DNA of 64,000 nt from Mesobacillus persicus (lineage in GTDB: Bacteria; Bacillota; Bacilli; Bacillales; Cytobacillaceae). A model generated the notes under the pieces. It saw nothing but the letters and a program-made list of their open reading frames with translations, did not search any database and had not been told where the DNA came from. The stretch covers positions 1 to 64,000 of the forward strand of contig NZ_FOBW01000005.1 in the NCBI RefSeq assembly GCF_900109925.1, read 5' to 3'. Of this stretch, positions 43,548-51,616 are shown in pieces. Every line of letters starts with the position of its first letter. The stretch's first letter is position 1. Both the position numbers and the translations under genes were made by a program.

Positions 43548-45233
43548 TTACCAAGTTTTAAATGGCGGTGATCCTGGAGGTGCATTCACAATCATGTCAA
43601 CGATCGGAATAACATAGGCCATCGAAATCACGAGGATCATAAGGACTACCCAAATGCCCCAACGTTCTGTCCAATACGGAGTTTTCGCTTCTCCTGGTTC
43701 TGTATCAGCAATTGGGAACTCTGTTACTCCTTTTGGAGCGAAGAACATAAGATTAAATACGGCATACACCTGAAGAATAACGGCGATTAGAAGTAACGTT
43801 GCGCCGATTCCTACTGCTGCCATATAAGGGTTCCAACCTAGAGTTTCAGCAAAATCCCCATATGTTGTGAAAGACGTTCTTCGCGGTGATCCGAATAAGC
43901 CGACAATATGCATGGAAATCGCCATGATGACCATACCAAGAGTCCAAATCACTGTTTGAATCACACCTAATTTGTTCATTGCTGGTGTTAATACCCGTTT
44001 TGAAAGATATGGAACGAGCCAATAACTAATTCCGAAGAATGTCATGACTACAGACATCCCTAATGTTAGATGGAAGTGTCCAACTACCCACATTGTATTA
44101 TGAACAACCTGGTCTAATTGGTTTGTACTTTGTACAATCCCGCCGGCTCCAGCTGGAATAAAGGCAGCCATCGCAATAAATGGAGCTAAGAAACGAACAT
44201 CGCCCCATGGCATTTTCTTGAACCAACCAAGTAAACCTTTTCCGCCTTTCCGTCTTGCGGTACGCTCGAATACTCTAAACATCGCGTAAGCGGTCATTAA
44301 TGAAGGAAAACCAATCGCTAAACTCATGAATACGTGCATGTATTTGATCCCTTCAGAGATACCAGGGTCAACGATTTGGTGGTGGAATCCACCGGTAATA
44401 TTCATGATAACTAATGGGATGACAACCATACGAGTTAAATGGTCATTCCAGCGATTTCCGCCGATTACTTTCGGTATTACAACATACCATGCGGAGACAG
44501 CTGTTAAATACCAAATATTAACGGCTGTATGTCCAAATGCCCAGAACAATGTACGAGAGAGCATAACGTTGATACCATCCACCCATCCAAGTGTCCAAGG
44601 GATGATCATAAATATTACTTCAACTGCGACAAACGCTGTTGCGCCAACTAGTAGGACGAAAACACCAGTTGCAAAGAATGAGAGAATCGGAAGGTGTTCC
44701 CCTTTGTGATTTTTTCTCCAATTGGCAACTTGGGTAAAGGCACCCGCTGAAAGCATCCAAATCCCTAATACGATGAAAACTAAACCAAAGTAGAACACAG
44801 GATGCGCGGCCATTGGCGGATAGAATGTATACATAACAGAAGCTTCATTCATTAAGACCGGAATAACAACTAGGACAAATCCGAAAATCTTCATCCAGAA
44901 GCCAATCCAAGCCATTTTCCTTACCTTCGGAAGTAGGCCACCTAATGTATGAGAAAGTCCGGCATAGAAGTAACCGATGGTAAAGAACGCCGATAAGACA
45001 ACAACTAAAAGCAAGCCATGGGCGGTTAAAATTTGATAGTAGTTAGCCCATGAAGGTAAAGTTAAAACACCTGCACGATTTAATCCTTGTAATAAACCTA
45101 GAAGACCACCTAAAAGTAATGCGATAAAGGCTACAGATAAATATGATTTCGAGATTCTAGCGTCTTCTATACTAATTCCAAAAGCCTGATTGGCTTTATC
45201 TTTAAATGAATTTTGTTTTATTGCTGTTTGCAC
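43548..45233 (-). CDS. B-family heme-copper enzyme subunit I (ba3 oxidase-like, possible NO reductase)
   Basis: The 561-aa membrane protein is a B-family (ba3-type) heme-copper oxidoreductase subunit I. Metal ligands are in place: His 72 (TAHGLLL), His 235 (FGHTAVN), His 284/285 (GFHHQ) and His 386/388 (VVGHFHLT). The helix that normally reads GHPxVY, whose Tyr is cross-linked to the CuB His in oxygen reductases, here reads GHTAVN, so Asn 239 replaces that Tyr. Loss of this Tyr is known from NO-reducing members of the superfamily, so oxygen reduction should not be assumed. The start is GTG behind GGGGGGAAG. It follows the subunit II gene by 14 bp. Confidence 0.9.
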   Translation of the reverse strand: MQTAIKQNSFKDKANQAFGISIEDARISKSYLSVAFIALLLGGLLGLLQGLNRAGVLTLPSWANYYQILTAHGLLLVVVLSAFFTIGYFYAGLSHTLGGLLPKVRKMAWIGFWMKIFGFVLVVIPVLMNEASVMYTFYPPMAAHPVFYFGLVFIVLGIWMLSAGAFTQVANWRKNHKGEHLPILSFFATGVFVLLVGATAFVAVEVIFMIIPWTLGWVDGINVMLSRTLFWAFGHTAVNIWYLTAVSAWYVVIPKVIGGNRWNDHLTRMVVIPLVIMNITGGFHHQIVDPGISEGIKYMHVFMSLAIGFPSLMTAYAMFRVFERTARRKGGKGLLGWFKKMPWGDVRFLAPFIAMAAFIPAGAGGIVQSTNQLDQVVHNTMWVVGHFHLTLGMSVVMTFFGISYWLVPYLSKRVLTPAMNKLGVIQTVIWTLGMVIMAISMHIVGLFGSPRRTSFTTYGDFAETLGWNPYMAAVGIGATLLLIAVILQVYAVFNLMFFAPKGVTEFPIADTEPGEAKTPYWTERWGIWVVLMILVISMAYVIPIVDMIVNAPPGSPPFKTW

Positions 45234-45247
45234 GTTACTTCCCCCCT

Positions 45248-45709
45248 TTATTTAACCGTAATCGTTGTACTCATTGCTTGGTGACCAGCACCACAGTACT
45301 CATTACATAACACTAAATATTCTCCTGGCTCATCAAACTTTTGGGTGATTTTTTGAATATGCCCAGGCATAACCATTGCGTTAATATTCGTATCTGCCAC
45401 TTGGAAACCGTGGACAACATCTTTTGAAGTTAATGTGAAATGAACAGTTGAACCAGCAGGAACTTCAATATCCATTGGTGTGAAGCTAAAGATTTGTAGA
45501 GTCATAACAACTTCATATTCGTTTTCACCAATTTGTTTGATCCCTGGTTCGTTAAATGGTGCAGTTTGATCGACTTTTTGTGGGTCAATCGTCTCCTTAT
45601 GACTCGGAGGTCCGTATCCTAGTGCCAATGCTTGGTACCCTGTAAAAATCATAAAAATCATAATCATACCGAAACTTAAAAACAACCAAATCTTCTCATC
45701 TAAATGCAT
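45248..45709 (-). CDS. cbaB: Heme-copper enzyme subunit II with CuA site
   Basis: The 153-aa protein has one N-terminal membrane span and an outer cupredoxin domain with a complete CuA site: His in VVHGFQV near residue 111, and Cys, Glu, Cys, His and Met in LCNEYCGAGHQAMS near 134-145. It is short, like ba3-type subunit II proteins. CuA accepts electrons from cytochrome c. The Glu in HLDEKIW before the span is in the position of the proton-channel entry residue of Thermus ba3 subunit II. GGGGAG precedes the ATG. Confidence 0.93.
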   Translation of the reverse strand: MHLDEKIWLFLSFGMIMIFMIFTGYQALALGYGPPSHKETIDPQKVDQTAPFNEPGIKQIGENEYEVVMTLQIFSFTPMDIEVPAGSTVHFTLTSKDVVHGFQVADTNINAMVMPGHIQKITQKFDEPGEYLVLCNEYCGAGHQAMSTTITVK

Positions 45710-45726
45710 GTTCTTCTCTCCCCTTT

Positions 45727-45882
45727 CTATAACCTAGCCATATATAATCCGTATAACAAAAAGTAAGTACCAAGGATGACTGCTCCTAAAATACCAACCG
45801 AAATCCAAGTTCCTACCTTCGATGTTTCTTGGACTTGCTCATGTTGAACTTCTTCTTTTTTGTTCAATTTTGTAGCTTTCAT
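45727..45882 (-). CDS. cbaD: Small single-span subunit of heme-copper enzyme, 51 aa
   Basis: The frame encodes MKATKLNKKEEVQHEQVQET, then a single membrane span (WISVGILGAVILGTYFLLYG) and a short end. Small one-span subunits (IIa/CbaD) in this position are typical of ba3-type operons in Bacillaceae and Thermus, where they fill the place of the missing subunit II helix. AGGGGGG lies 8-9 bp before the ATG and the gene ends 18 bp before subunit II. It is the first gene of the operon. Confidence 0.85.
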   Translation of the reverse strand: MKATKLNKKEEVQHEQVQETSKVGTWISVGILGAVILGTYFLLYGLYMARL

Positions 45883-45941
45883 TGAATTTCCCCCCTCTTG
45901 GTTTTCATACTTAAATCATAATTGCGAACGGTTATCGCCGT

Positions 45942-45957
45942 AGTGAGTAATATCACT
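45942..45957 (-). promoter_or_regulatory. FNR/CRP-like palindrome upstream of heme-copper operon
   Basis: AGTGA-GTAATA-TCACT is a 16-bp inverted repeat 60 bp before the first gene. It matches the GTGA-N6-TCAC core of CRP/FNR-family sites (Bacillus Fnr: TGTGA-N6-TCACA). Control by low oxygen or a related signal would fit a respiratory operon. The spacing to a -10 box was not fixed. Confidence 0.5.
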
Positions 45958-46284
45958 GGCATGTATGATTTCAGCAAAAAAATTCATTTATTATTCATTG
46001 CGTTTTTTCTTGTGGATGTTCATGGGGGTACAAGCCATTTCTGGAGCAGGTTGCAAAGCAGCACTAATACATCATCATTCGAAAAATAATAATCTTTTTT
46101 AACTAGACTGTATCCATCCCACACCCTTTTTTTGTGTTAAAAATGTGAACACAAAAAAGATCCCGCCTGACACGAGATCGTCATTTTCACGCTCGAATAT
46201 ACAGGTCTAAAACAGGCTCATTCAAACGAATCGGACAAAAGGTAGTATAATAGGATAAGATCATTATTTTTTAGAGGTGAAACG
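45958..46284. other. Divergent gap, no further gene
   Basis: The 330-bp gap between the heme-copper operon and the nitroreductase gene shows a 28-codon open stretch near 46,020 without a ribosome binding site, and nothing else that I can support. A plausible promoter (TATAAT-like at about 46,249) precedes the nitroreductase gene. Confidence 0.4.
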
Positions 46285-47148
46285 ATGAAGTTTAATCGGT
46301 CAGTTATCGAAACCATGCGTGGGCGTCAGTCCGTTCGAACATACGATGGGAAAAGCCTTTCGGATGCAGACGTAAACACAATAGTGGATTTTATAAACGC
46401 GGAAGCAAACTTAATAGGACCATTTGGGGGCAAAGGCAAGATTGATTTTATTCAAGTGGACAAGAACGTTACAGACAAAGGGATCAAGCTTGGAACCTAT
46501 GGGTTCATTAAAAATCCAGTCGGTTATTTGATTGGAACAGCGAAAAACGAAAAGTATGCACTTGTCGAGTATGCCTACATTTTTCACCGCCTTGTTTTGT
46601 TGGTAACAGAGTTGGGAATGGGGACGTGCTGGATGGGTGGTACGTTCAATCGAAATTCCTTTGAAAAAGAGATTCCTTTAAACGAAGGAGAGTTTATTCC
46701 ATGCGTTACACCACTAGGCTATCCGAAAGAAAAACAGCGAGTCTTTGATAAAGCTTTACGTTTCGTGGTTAAAGCAGATAATAAAAAGCCTTGGGAAAAG
46801 CTGTTTTACGATGCAACTTTTAATTCACCTTTACTAAAGGAGAACGCCGCTGAATGGGAAACCCCCATTGAAATGGTTAGATTAGGACCTTCTGCATCAA
46901 ATAAACAACCATGGAGACTTGTCCTAGCGGAGGACAGACAAACTTGTCATTTCTATATCGAACATACACCTAATTACAGTTCGAGTTTAGGCTATGATAT
47001 GCAACTATTGGACATGGGCATCGCCATGTGCCAGTTTGAATTAGCTTGTGAAGAGCTGAATCTAGATGGAAGCTGGCTAGTAGAAGACCCCAATCTAGCA
47101 GAATTAAATGAGCATACGGAGTATATTGTTAGCTGGAAAAGAGGATAA
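46285..47148 (+). CDS. Nitroreductase family protein
   Basis: The 287-aa protein resembles the longer, two-lobed nitroreductase-like proteins (TM1586 type). The start VIETMRGRQSVRTYDGK is the FMN-binding Arg-Xaa-Ser-Xaa-Arg motif. YIFHRLVLLVTELGMGTCWMGG near residue 92 and the second-lobe RLGPSASNKQPWRLVL near 192 carry further flavin-contact segments. Such proteins reduce nitro compounds or act on other electron-poor substrates using NAD(P)H; the natural substrate cannot be told. AGAGGTG precedes the ATG. It is a single gene. Confidence 0.87.
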   Translation: MKFNRSVIETMRGRQSVRTYDGKSLSDADVNTIVDFINAEANLIGPFGGKGKIDFIQVDKNVTDKGIKLGTYGFIKNPVGYLIGTAKNEKYALVEYAYIFHRLVLLVTELGMGTCWMGGTFNRNSFEKEIPLNEGEFIPCVTPLGYPKEKQRVFDKALRFVVKADNKKPWEKLFYDATFNSPLLKENAAEWETPIEMVRLGPSASNKQPWRLVLAEDRQTCHFYIEHTPNYSSSLGYDMQLLDMGIAMCQFELACEELNLDGSWLVEDPNLAELNEHTEYIVSWKRG

Positions 47149-47226
47149 GAATGATTTGTTAAGAGGCCTTTCTTTTTAGATGAAGGGAGCGCTTCAGGTT
47201 AGTCCAAAATAAATTTGAGAAAATCT

Positions 47227-47357
47227 GTTGATTGGAGTGGAAGGCGCGAAGACTCCTGCGGGATCAGTGGGACAGGTGAGACCCCGCAGGAGCATTAGCG
47301 ACGAGGAGGCTCACCGCCCGCCCCGCGGAAAGCGAAGCGCCTGGAACGGAAATCAAT
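47227..47357 (+). repeat. GC-rich interspersed element, short form (copy F)
   Basis: This 131-bp copy has end stem GGCGC/GCGCC and the core GACTCCTGCGGGATCAG...CAGGAGCATTAGCGACGAGG. The right end is slightly decayed (AATCAAT). It lies downstream of the nitroreductase gene, next to the csp terminator. Confidence 0.9.
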
Positions 47358-47378
47358 AGACTAAATGACCCTCTAAAC

Positions 47379-47423
47379 AAAAAAACTGCAGCCAAGCTCG
47401 ATTTAACGAGTCTAGCTGCAGTC
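47379..47423 (-). terminator. Terminator of cold-shock gene
   Basis: ACTGCAGC and GCTGCAGT with inner pairing of CTCG/CGAG form a long hairpin followed by seven T on the minus strand, about 40 bp after the csp stop. Confidence 0.88.
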
Positions 47424-47461
47424 TTAAAGACTCTACAATAGAGCCTTTTCTTAACAAGCTA

Positions 47462-47662
47462 TTATGCCTTTTGAACGTTAGTAGCTTGAGGTCCACGCTG
47501 ACCTTGCTCAACTTCAAAAGTAACTTTTTGGCCTTCGTCTAAAGACTTGAAGCCTTCGCTTTGGATAGCTGAGAAGTGAACGAATACATCGTCTCCGCCT
47601 TCGCGCTCGATAAATCCGAATCCTTTTTCTGCATTAAACCATTTTACTGTACCTGTTTCCAT
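47462..47662 (-). CDS. Cold-shock protein (CspA family)
   Basis: The 66-aa single cold-shock domain has both RNA-binding motifs, KGFGFI (residues 13-18) and VFVHF (26-30). It binds single-stranded RNA/DNA and acts as an RNA chaperone. The length and sequence match the CspB/CspD group of Bacillus. GAGGAGG precedes the ATG. The gene has a promoter about 120 bp upstream, giving a long untranslated leader as is usual for thermally regulated csp genes. Confidence 0.96.
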   Translation of the reverse strand: METGTVKWFNAEKGFGFIEREGGDDVFVHFSAIQSEGFKSLDEGQKVTFEVEQGQRGPQATNVQKA

Positions 47663-47783
47663 TTAAAAATTCCTCCTCGTGCAGTGCACACATTTTGTTA
47701 CTATCCTTTGTTTCGTCTTCAAGTCAGAAAGTTTTTAATCACTTTAACGATCCTTGCCGAACGAACAAAAATAATTCTTCCTA

Positions 47784-47812
47784 ATATTAACAGATAACAA
47801 TTTACAATGCAA
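47784..47812 (-). promoter_or_regulatory. Sigma-A promoter and long leader of csp gene
   Basis: TTGCAT (47812-47807) and TAATAT (47789-47784) are 17 bp apart on the minus strand. Transcription would start near 47,777, leaving a leader of about 115 nt, consistent with cold-shock leaders that refold with temperature. Confidence 0.75.
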
Positions 47813-47965
47813 ATCCGCATCGAAAAGGAGACCAAAATAGAATTGAATTCTGACTAGTTAACAGGAGAAACCTTTATTCTTCGGTCTTTTTAAAAGCAAA
47901 GAAAAGATTTGATAAAACAGAAAGTCCCCTTCTTCTTCAGATTCAAAATTATTCTATAGATAATA

Positions 47966-48000
47966 AAAAGAAGCGAGAGAGAGTCTCTCCCTGCTTCTTC
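47966..48000 (-). terminator. Terminator of alkaline phosphatase gene
   Basis: AGAAGC and GCTTCT with inner GAGAGA/TCTCTC pairing lie about 15 bp after the phosphatase stop codon. Confidence 0.85.
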
Positions 48001-48014
48001 TAATCTATATGGTT

Positions 48015-49448
48015 TTATTCACCAGGAATCGTCTTAAGTTTTGCTGTTTCAGCAATGAGTTTAGAGATATCCGTGTTGTCTAGAACGCCTTCAAATCGTT
48101 CGCTTCCAACACCTGTTGCAAATACAGGGACCATGTTTCCAGTATGTCCACCTGTTGAACCTTCGGCGCGGATTTCGCGATCCATTACACCAACCTTATA
48201 GGCTTTTGCGATAACGCTTCCGATTTCCCAGCCAATTTTATGCTGAGGATAAACCTTCCCTTCGTTATCTTTGAGGTTTTGCGTGAACTCAGCCACATCC
48301 TCATCTGTCAGATTGATGTTTGCGTATTCTTTAAATACAGATTTTACACTTTCAGCAGCAAATTCACCGTTTGCATCTTTTACAAGCTGTCCCGCCATAT
48401 ATTCTGGAGAAACTTCAATATTTTTTAACGCTTCAATATCCATCGTTTCTGCAGCCGAGAAGCCCATTGTTTCATGGTCAGCCAATACCACGATAAGCGT
48501 GTCTTTGCGACCTTTAGCCCACTCGACTACGTCTTTAACGGTGTTATCGAATTCGATCGTTTCTTTCCAAACACCTGTCACGTCTGCCGCATGGGCAGCA
48601 TGGTCAATACGGGCACCTTCAACCATTAAGAAGAAACCATTTTTCCCTTTAGATAAAACGTCGAGGGCCTTCGCTGTCATTTCGTTTAGTGTCGGCTCTT
48701 GTGAATTTGTTTCCTCGACATCAAGCTTATAATTCATATAAGAAGGATGGAACAATCCTAGCAATTTATCTGGGGTACCTACTTTATTTAGCTCCTCTTT
48801 CGTAGTAGCAAACGCATAGCCATCCTCACGGAACTTCTCTACATAATCTACCCCTTCTTGCTTTTCGGGAGTAAAGTTACTTGCACCTCCACCGAGGAGA
48901 ACATCAATATTACTATCATAAAGCTGTCTTGCAATCGCAGCGCTACCTTCCCAGCGATTTGAAACACTGGATCCAAAGGCAGCCGGTGTTGCATCATAAA
49001 CGGTATTTGTAGAAATGAGGCCGGTCTTTTTCCCGTTTGCCTGGAACAAGTCTAAAATACTATCCACGGGATTGCCATTTGCATCGACACCAATGGACTC
49101 GTTGTTTGTTTTAACGCTTGTCGCAATTGCCGTTCCAGCTGCACCGGAATCTGTAACAAAGTTATCAGCAGAATAGGTTTTCAATAAAGCGACATTATCA
49201 AGCTGTTCCATATGGAGTTCGCCTGTTTTGCCATACTCTAGTAAGCGAGCAACCTCCATCTGTCCCAACCCCATTCCGTCTCCTACCATGACGATGACGT
49301 TTTTGGGAGCCTTTTGCATTTGGGCAACGTTTTTTGTTTTTGCCGACGAATCGGCAAAGGTGTTGGTTAAGCCAGGAACTCCAGTTAGACCTCCGATGAC
49401 CAATCCAGTAGATAGTGCAATTGCTAGTGACTTCGTCTTGACTGACAT
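48015..49448 (-). CDS. Secreted alkaline phosphatase
   Basis: The 477-aa protein has a Sec signal peptide (about residues 1-32, ending NTFADS) and the alkaline phosphatase domain: metal site VIVMVGDGMGLGQ near 51, the phosphorylated Ser in TDSGAAGTAIATS near 102, VEGARIDHAAHAAD near 275, VVLADHETMGFS near 320 and the late HTGNMVPVFATG near 435. It hydrolyses phosphomonoesters outside the cell to provide phosphate. GAGGTGGAG precedes the ATG. TTTACCG direct repeats upstream could be PhoP sites. Confidence 0.93.
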   Translation of the reverse strand: MSVKTKSLAIALSTGLVIGGLTGVPGLTNTFADSSAKTKNVAQMQKAPKNVIVMVGDGMGLGQMEVARLLEYGKTGELHMEQLDNVALLKTYSADNFVTDSGAAGTAIATSVKTNNESIGVDANGNPVDSILDLFQANGKKTGLISTNTVYDATPAAFGSSVSNRWEGSAAIARQLYDSNIDVLLGGGASNFTPEKQEGVDYVEKFREDGYAFATTKEELNKVGTPDKLLGLFHPSYMNYKLDVEETNSQEPTLNEMTAKALDVLSKGKNGFFLMVEGARIDHAAHAADVTGVWKETIEFDNTVKDVVEWAKGRKDTLIVVLADHETMGFSAAETMDIEALKNIEVSPEYMAGQLVKDANGEFAAESVKSVFKEYANINLTDEDVAEFTQNLKDNEGKVYPQHKIGWEIGSVIAKAYKVGVMDREIRAEGSTGGHTGNMVPVFATGVGSERFEGVLDNTDISKLIAETAKLKTIPGE

Positions 49449-49510
49449 TTCGCTCCACCTCTTGTATATTATTGTCGAAATAAGGAACTACTCTTTTAAT
49501 CTACTAGAAC

Positions 49511-49526
49511 GGTAAACTACGGTAAA
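49511..49526 (-). promoter_or_regulatory. Possible PhoP box repeats
   Basis: On the minus strand TTTACC occurs twice with 10-bp spacing, about 65-80 bp before the phosphatase start. This resembles the TT-A-A direct repeats with about 11-bp period bound by PhoP in Bacillus. Weak evidence. Confidence 0.35.
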
Positions 49527-49610
49527 TGGGGCTATGGAAGCGATTTCGCAATAGGTATATTGGATTAGTTTTTATCGGAAGACCTGTATATAAGGTTGCC
49601 TATGATAACC

Positions 49611-49644
49611 AAAAGCCAAGATGTCTGCACATCTTGGCTTTTTT
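49611..49644 (+). terminator. Orphan intrinsic terminator
   Basis: A perfect 14-bp stem AAAAGCCAAGATGT with its complement, 4-nt loop and six T is oriented for plus-strand transcription. No plus-strand gene lies within 2.4 kb upstream (the phosphatase gene is divergent), so it probably ends a small RNA starting near 49,500-49,560. Confidence 0.75.
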
Positions 49645-49852
49645 ACTAACTATCTCTCTTCCTTATATCTATTAGTTTACAGGAATCCACTCTCAGAATA
49701 ATAGTCCCCTAGCGTGATATTCAGTATTAGATACATATGGGACAAATTCCTCTAATTTTCTTGCTTTTTTTCGACTGAAAACAAATTTATAATTATTTTA
49801 AATTTACTATTGATATTTTTACAAGAAGGTGTTAATTTAGAGAAGCGTTATT

Positions 49853-50271
49853 GGAAAGCTAATATTCAACGTATTCGGGTCTTTCCAAGCAGATAATTTT
49901 GACCACTTCCTTTTCGGGAGTTAAGGCCATACGGACAGCCGGGTCAAATGCCGATTGGCAACTTAGTTTGCCTTATTGATTGAGTTAAAAGCTCAAATTT
50001 TATAAGTTGGTTACTTTACAACCAGTGCATATGCACAAAACTTGTGAAACGGTCAATAAGAGTACTTAGTAATTATTTGCTATATAGACTCTGAGTCCTA
50101 TTATGATATATTTTGAATATTAAAGAGCTTCCTTCCAGTACGTCTTTGCGCTCTTTTTCCGGACGTACATATATGCCTTTTGCATTCATGGATGAATTAT
50201 GCCTTTTTAATATTGATTATATCTAAAGCAAGTGTTGTGCGCGAAATTGCGATTTACACATGCTTTTTTTT
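49853..50271 (+). promoter_or_regulatory. Structured leader region of carboxyspermidine operon
   Basis: This long gap contains ordered potential structures. There is GGAAAG/CTTTCC (about 49,853-49,886), a three-way-junction-like set TTTGACC/GGTCAAA enclosing ACTTCC/GGGAGT and GGC/GCC (49,897-49,948), a hairpin GGCAA/TTGCC and the palindrome GTGCATATGCAC (50,025-50,036). A terminator-like stem AAAGAGC/GCTCTTTTT (50,122-50,158) overlaps an alternative stem GTACGTC/GACGTAC (50,138-50,168). A strong terminator AAAGCAAGTGT/ACACATGCTTT plus eight T follows (50,225-50,271). I recognise no known riboswitch class; attenuation of the downstream genes is an inference. Confidence 0.5.
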
Positions 50272-50379
50272 GTTGTCTAAAAACTTTTTGAGGACAGATC
50301 AGTAACCTAGTCTTGCTAGTTTCATTGTTTTGGATTCCCTCATTAGGTCGGAAAATCTATTTAGTTAGGAGTTTTGAAA

Positions 50380-51615
50380 ATGGGAAAAGCGCTTGTTATC
50401 GGTTGTGGTGGAGTAGCATCTGTAGCTATCCACAAATGTGTTCAAAACAGTGAGGTCTTCGAGGAAATTTGTATCGCGAGTCGTACAAAGTCTAAATGTG
50501 ATGACCTAAAAGCAAAACTAGATGGTGGAAAAACGAAAATTACAACTGCACAGGTTGATGCAAATAATGTAGATGAGCTAATTGCTTTAATTGAGGAAGT
50601 AAAGCCAGATATCGTGATGAACTTAGCTTTACCGTATCAAGATTTAACAATCATGGATGCTTGTCTTGCAACAAAAACACATTACATGGATACAGCAAAC
50701 TATGAGCCAGAAGATACAGCGAAGTTTGAATACAAATGGCAATGGGATTACAAAGAGCGCTTTGAAGAAGCTGGAATTACAGCTCTTTTAGGTAGCGGTT
50801 TTGACCCAGGTGTTACAGGAGTATTCTCAGCTCACGCATTAAAGCATCATTTTGATGAAATTGAATACATCGATATTCTTGACTGTAACGCTGGCGATCA
50901 CGGCTATCCGTTCGCAACAAACTTCAACCCTGAAATCAACATCCGTGAAGTATCAGCTAACGGAAGATATTGGGAAAACGGTGAGTGGATCGAGACAGAA
51001 CCAATGGAAATCAAACGCGTCTACAACTTCCCTGAAGTTGGCGAAAAAGACATGTACCTGTTGTACCATGAAGAACTTGAGTCTCTTGCGAAAAACGTAC
51101 CAGGACTTAAGCGTATCCGTTTCTTCATGACATTTGGCCAAAGCTATCTTACACACTTAAAAGCTCTTGAAAATGTTGGCATGACTTCAATCGAGCCAAT
51201 TGAATTCGAAGGAAAGCAAATCATTCCGCTTCAATTCTTGAAAGCTGTATTACCAGACCCTGCTTCACTTGGACCACGCACGGTTGGTAAAACAAACATC
51301 GGCTGTATTTTCCAAGGGAAAAAAGATGGAAAAGATAAGACATATTACGTTTACAATGTTTGTGATCACCAAGCATGTTACCAAGAAGTTGGTTCTCAAG
51401 CTGTTTCCTATACAACAGGCGTTCCTGCAATGATCGGTGCAATGATGATCATGACTGGAAAATGGAATAAGCCGGGCGTATTCAATATTGAAGAATTCGA
51501 TCCAGATCCATTCATGGAAGCATTAAACAAATGGGGACTTCCATGGCAAGAAGATTTAAACCCAACTCTTGTTGATGAGCCGAAGAAAGTAAAAGATCCG
51601 GAGTACGTTTACTAA
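50380..51615 (+). CDS. Carboxyspermidine dehydrogenase-type (saccharopine dehydrogenase family) enzyme
   Basis: The 411-aa protein starts with a Rossmann motif (ALVIGCGGVASVAIHKC) and has the saccharopine-dehydrogenase layout, with the conserved LALPYQDLTIMDACLATKTH near 80 and GSGFDPGVTGVFSAHAL near 145. In pairs with NspC, such enzymes condense a diamine (putrescine or diaminopropane) with aspartate semialdehyde and reduce the product to carboxyspermidine or carboxynorspermidine using NADPH. The ATG follows AGGAG; an in-frame TTG two codons earlier overlaps it. It ends 1 bp before the decarboxylase gene, so the two are coupled. Which diamine is used cannot be told. Confidence 0.92.
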   Translation: MGKALVIGCGGVASVAIHKCVQNSEVFEEICIASRTKSKCDDLKAKLDGGKTKITTAQVDANNVDELIALIEEVKPDIVMNLALPYQDLTIMDACLATKTHYMDTANYEPEDTAKFEYKWQWDYKERFEEAGITALLGSGFDPGVTGVFSAHALKHHFDEIEYIDILDCNAGDHGYPFATNFNPEINIREVSANGRYWENGEWIETEPMEIKRVYNFPEVGEKDMYLLYHEELESLAKNVPGLKRIRFFMTFGQSYLTHLKALENVGMTSIEPIEFEGKQIIPLQFLKAVLPDPASLGPRTVGKTNIGCIFQGKKDGKDKTYYVYNVCDHQACYQEVGSQAVSYTTGVPAMIGAMMIMTGKWNKPGVFNIEEFDPDPFMEALNKWGLPWQEDLNPTLVDEPKKVKDPEYVY

Positions 51616-51616
51616 G

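Noticed and set aside
46150-46190. Terminator-like sequence upstream of the nitroreductase gene
   Set aside because: The possible pairing around AGATC is short and interrupted, with no T-tract.
48240-48732. Plus-strand frames antisense to alkaline phosphatase (62 and 153 codons)
   Set aside because: They are shadows of the strongly supported phosphatase gene and lack ribosome binding sites.
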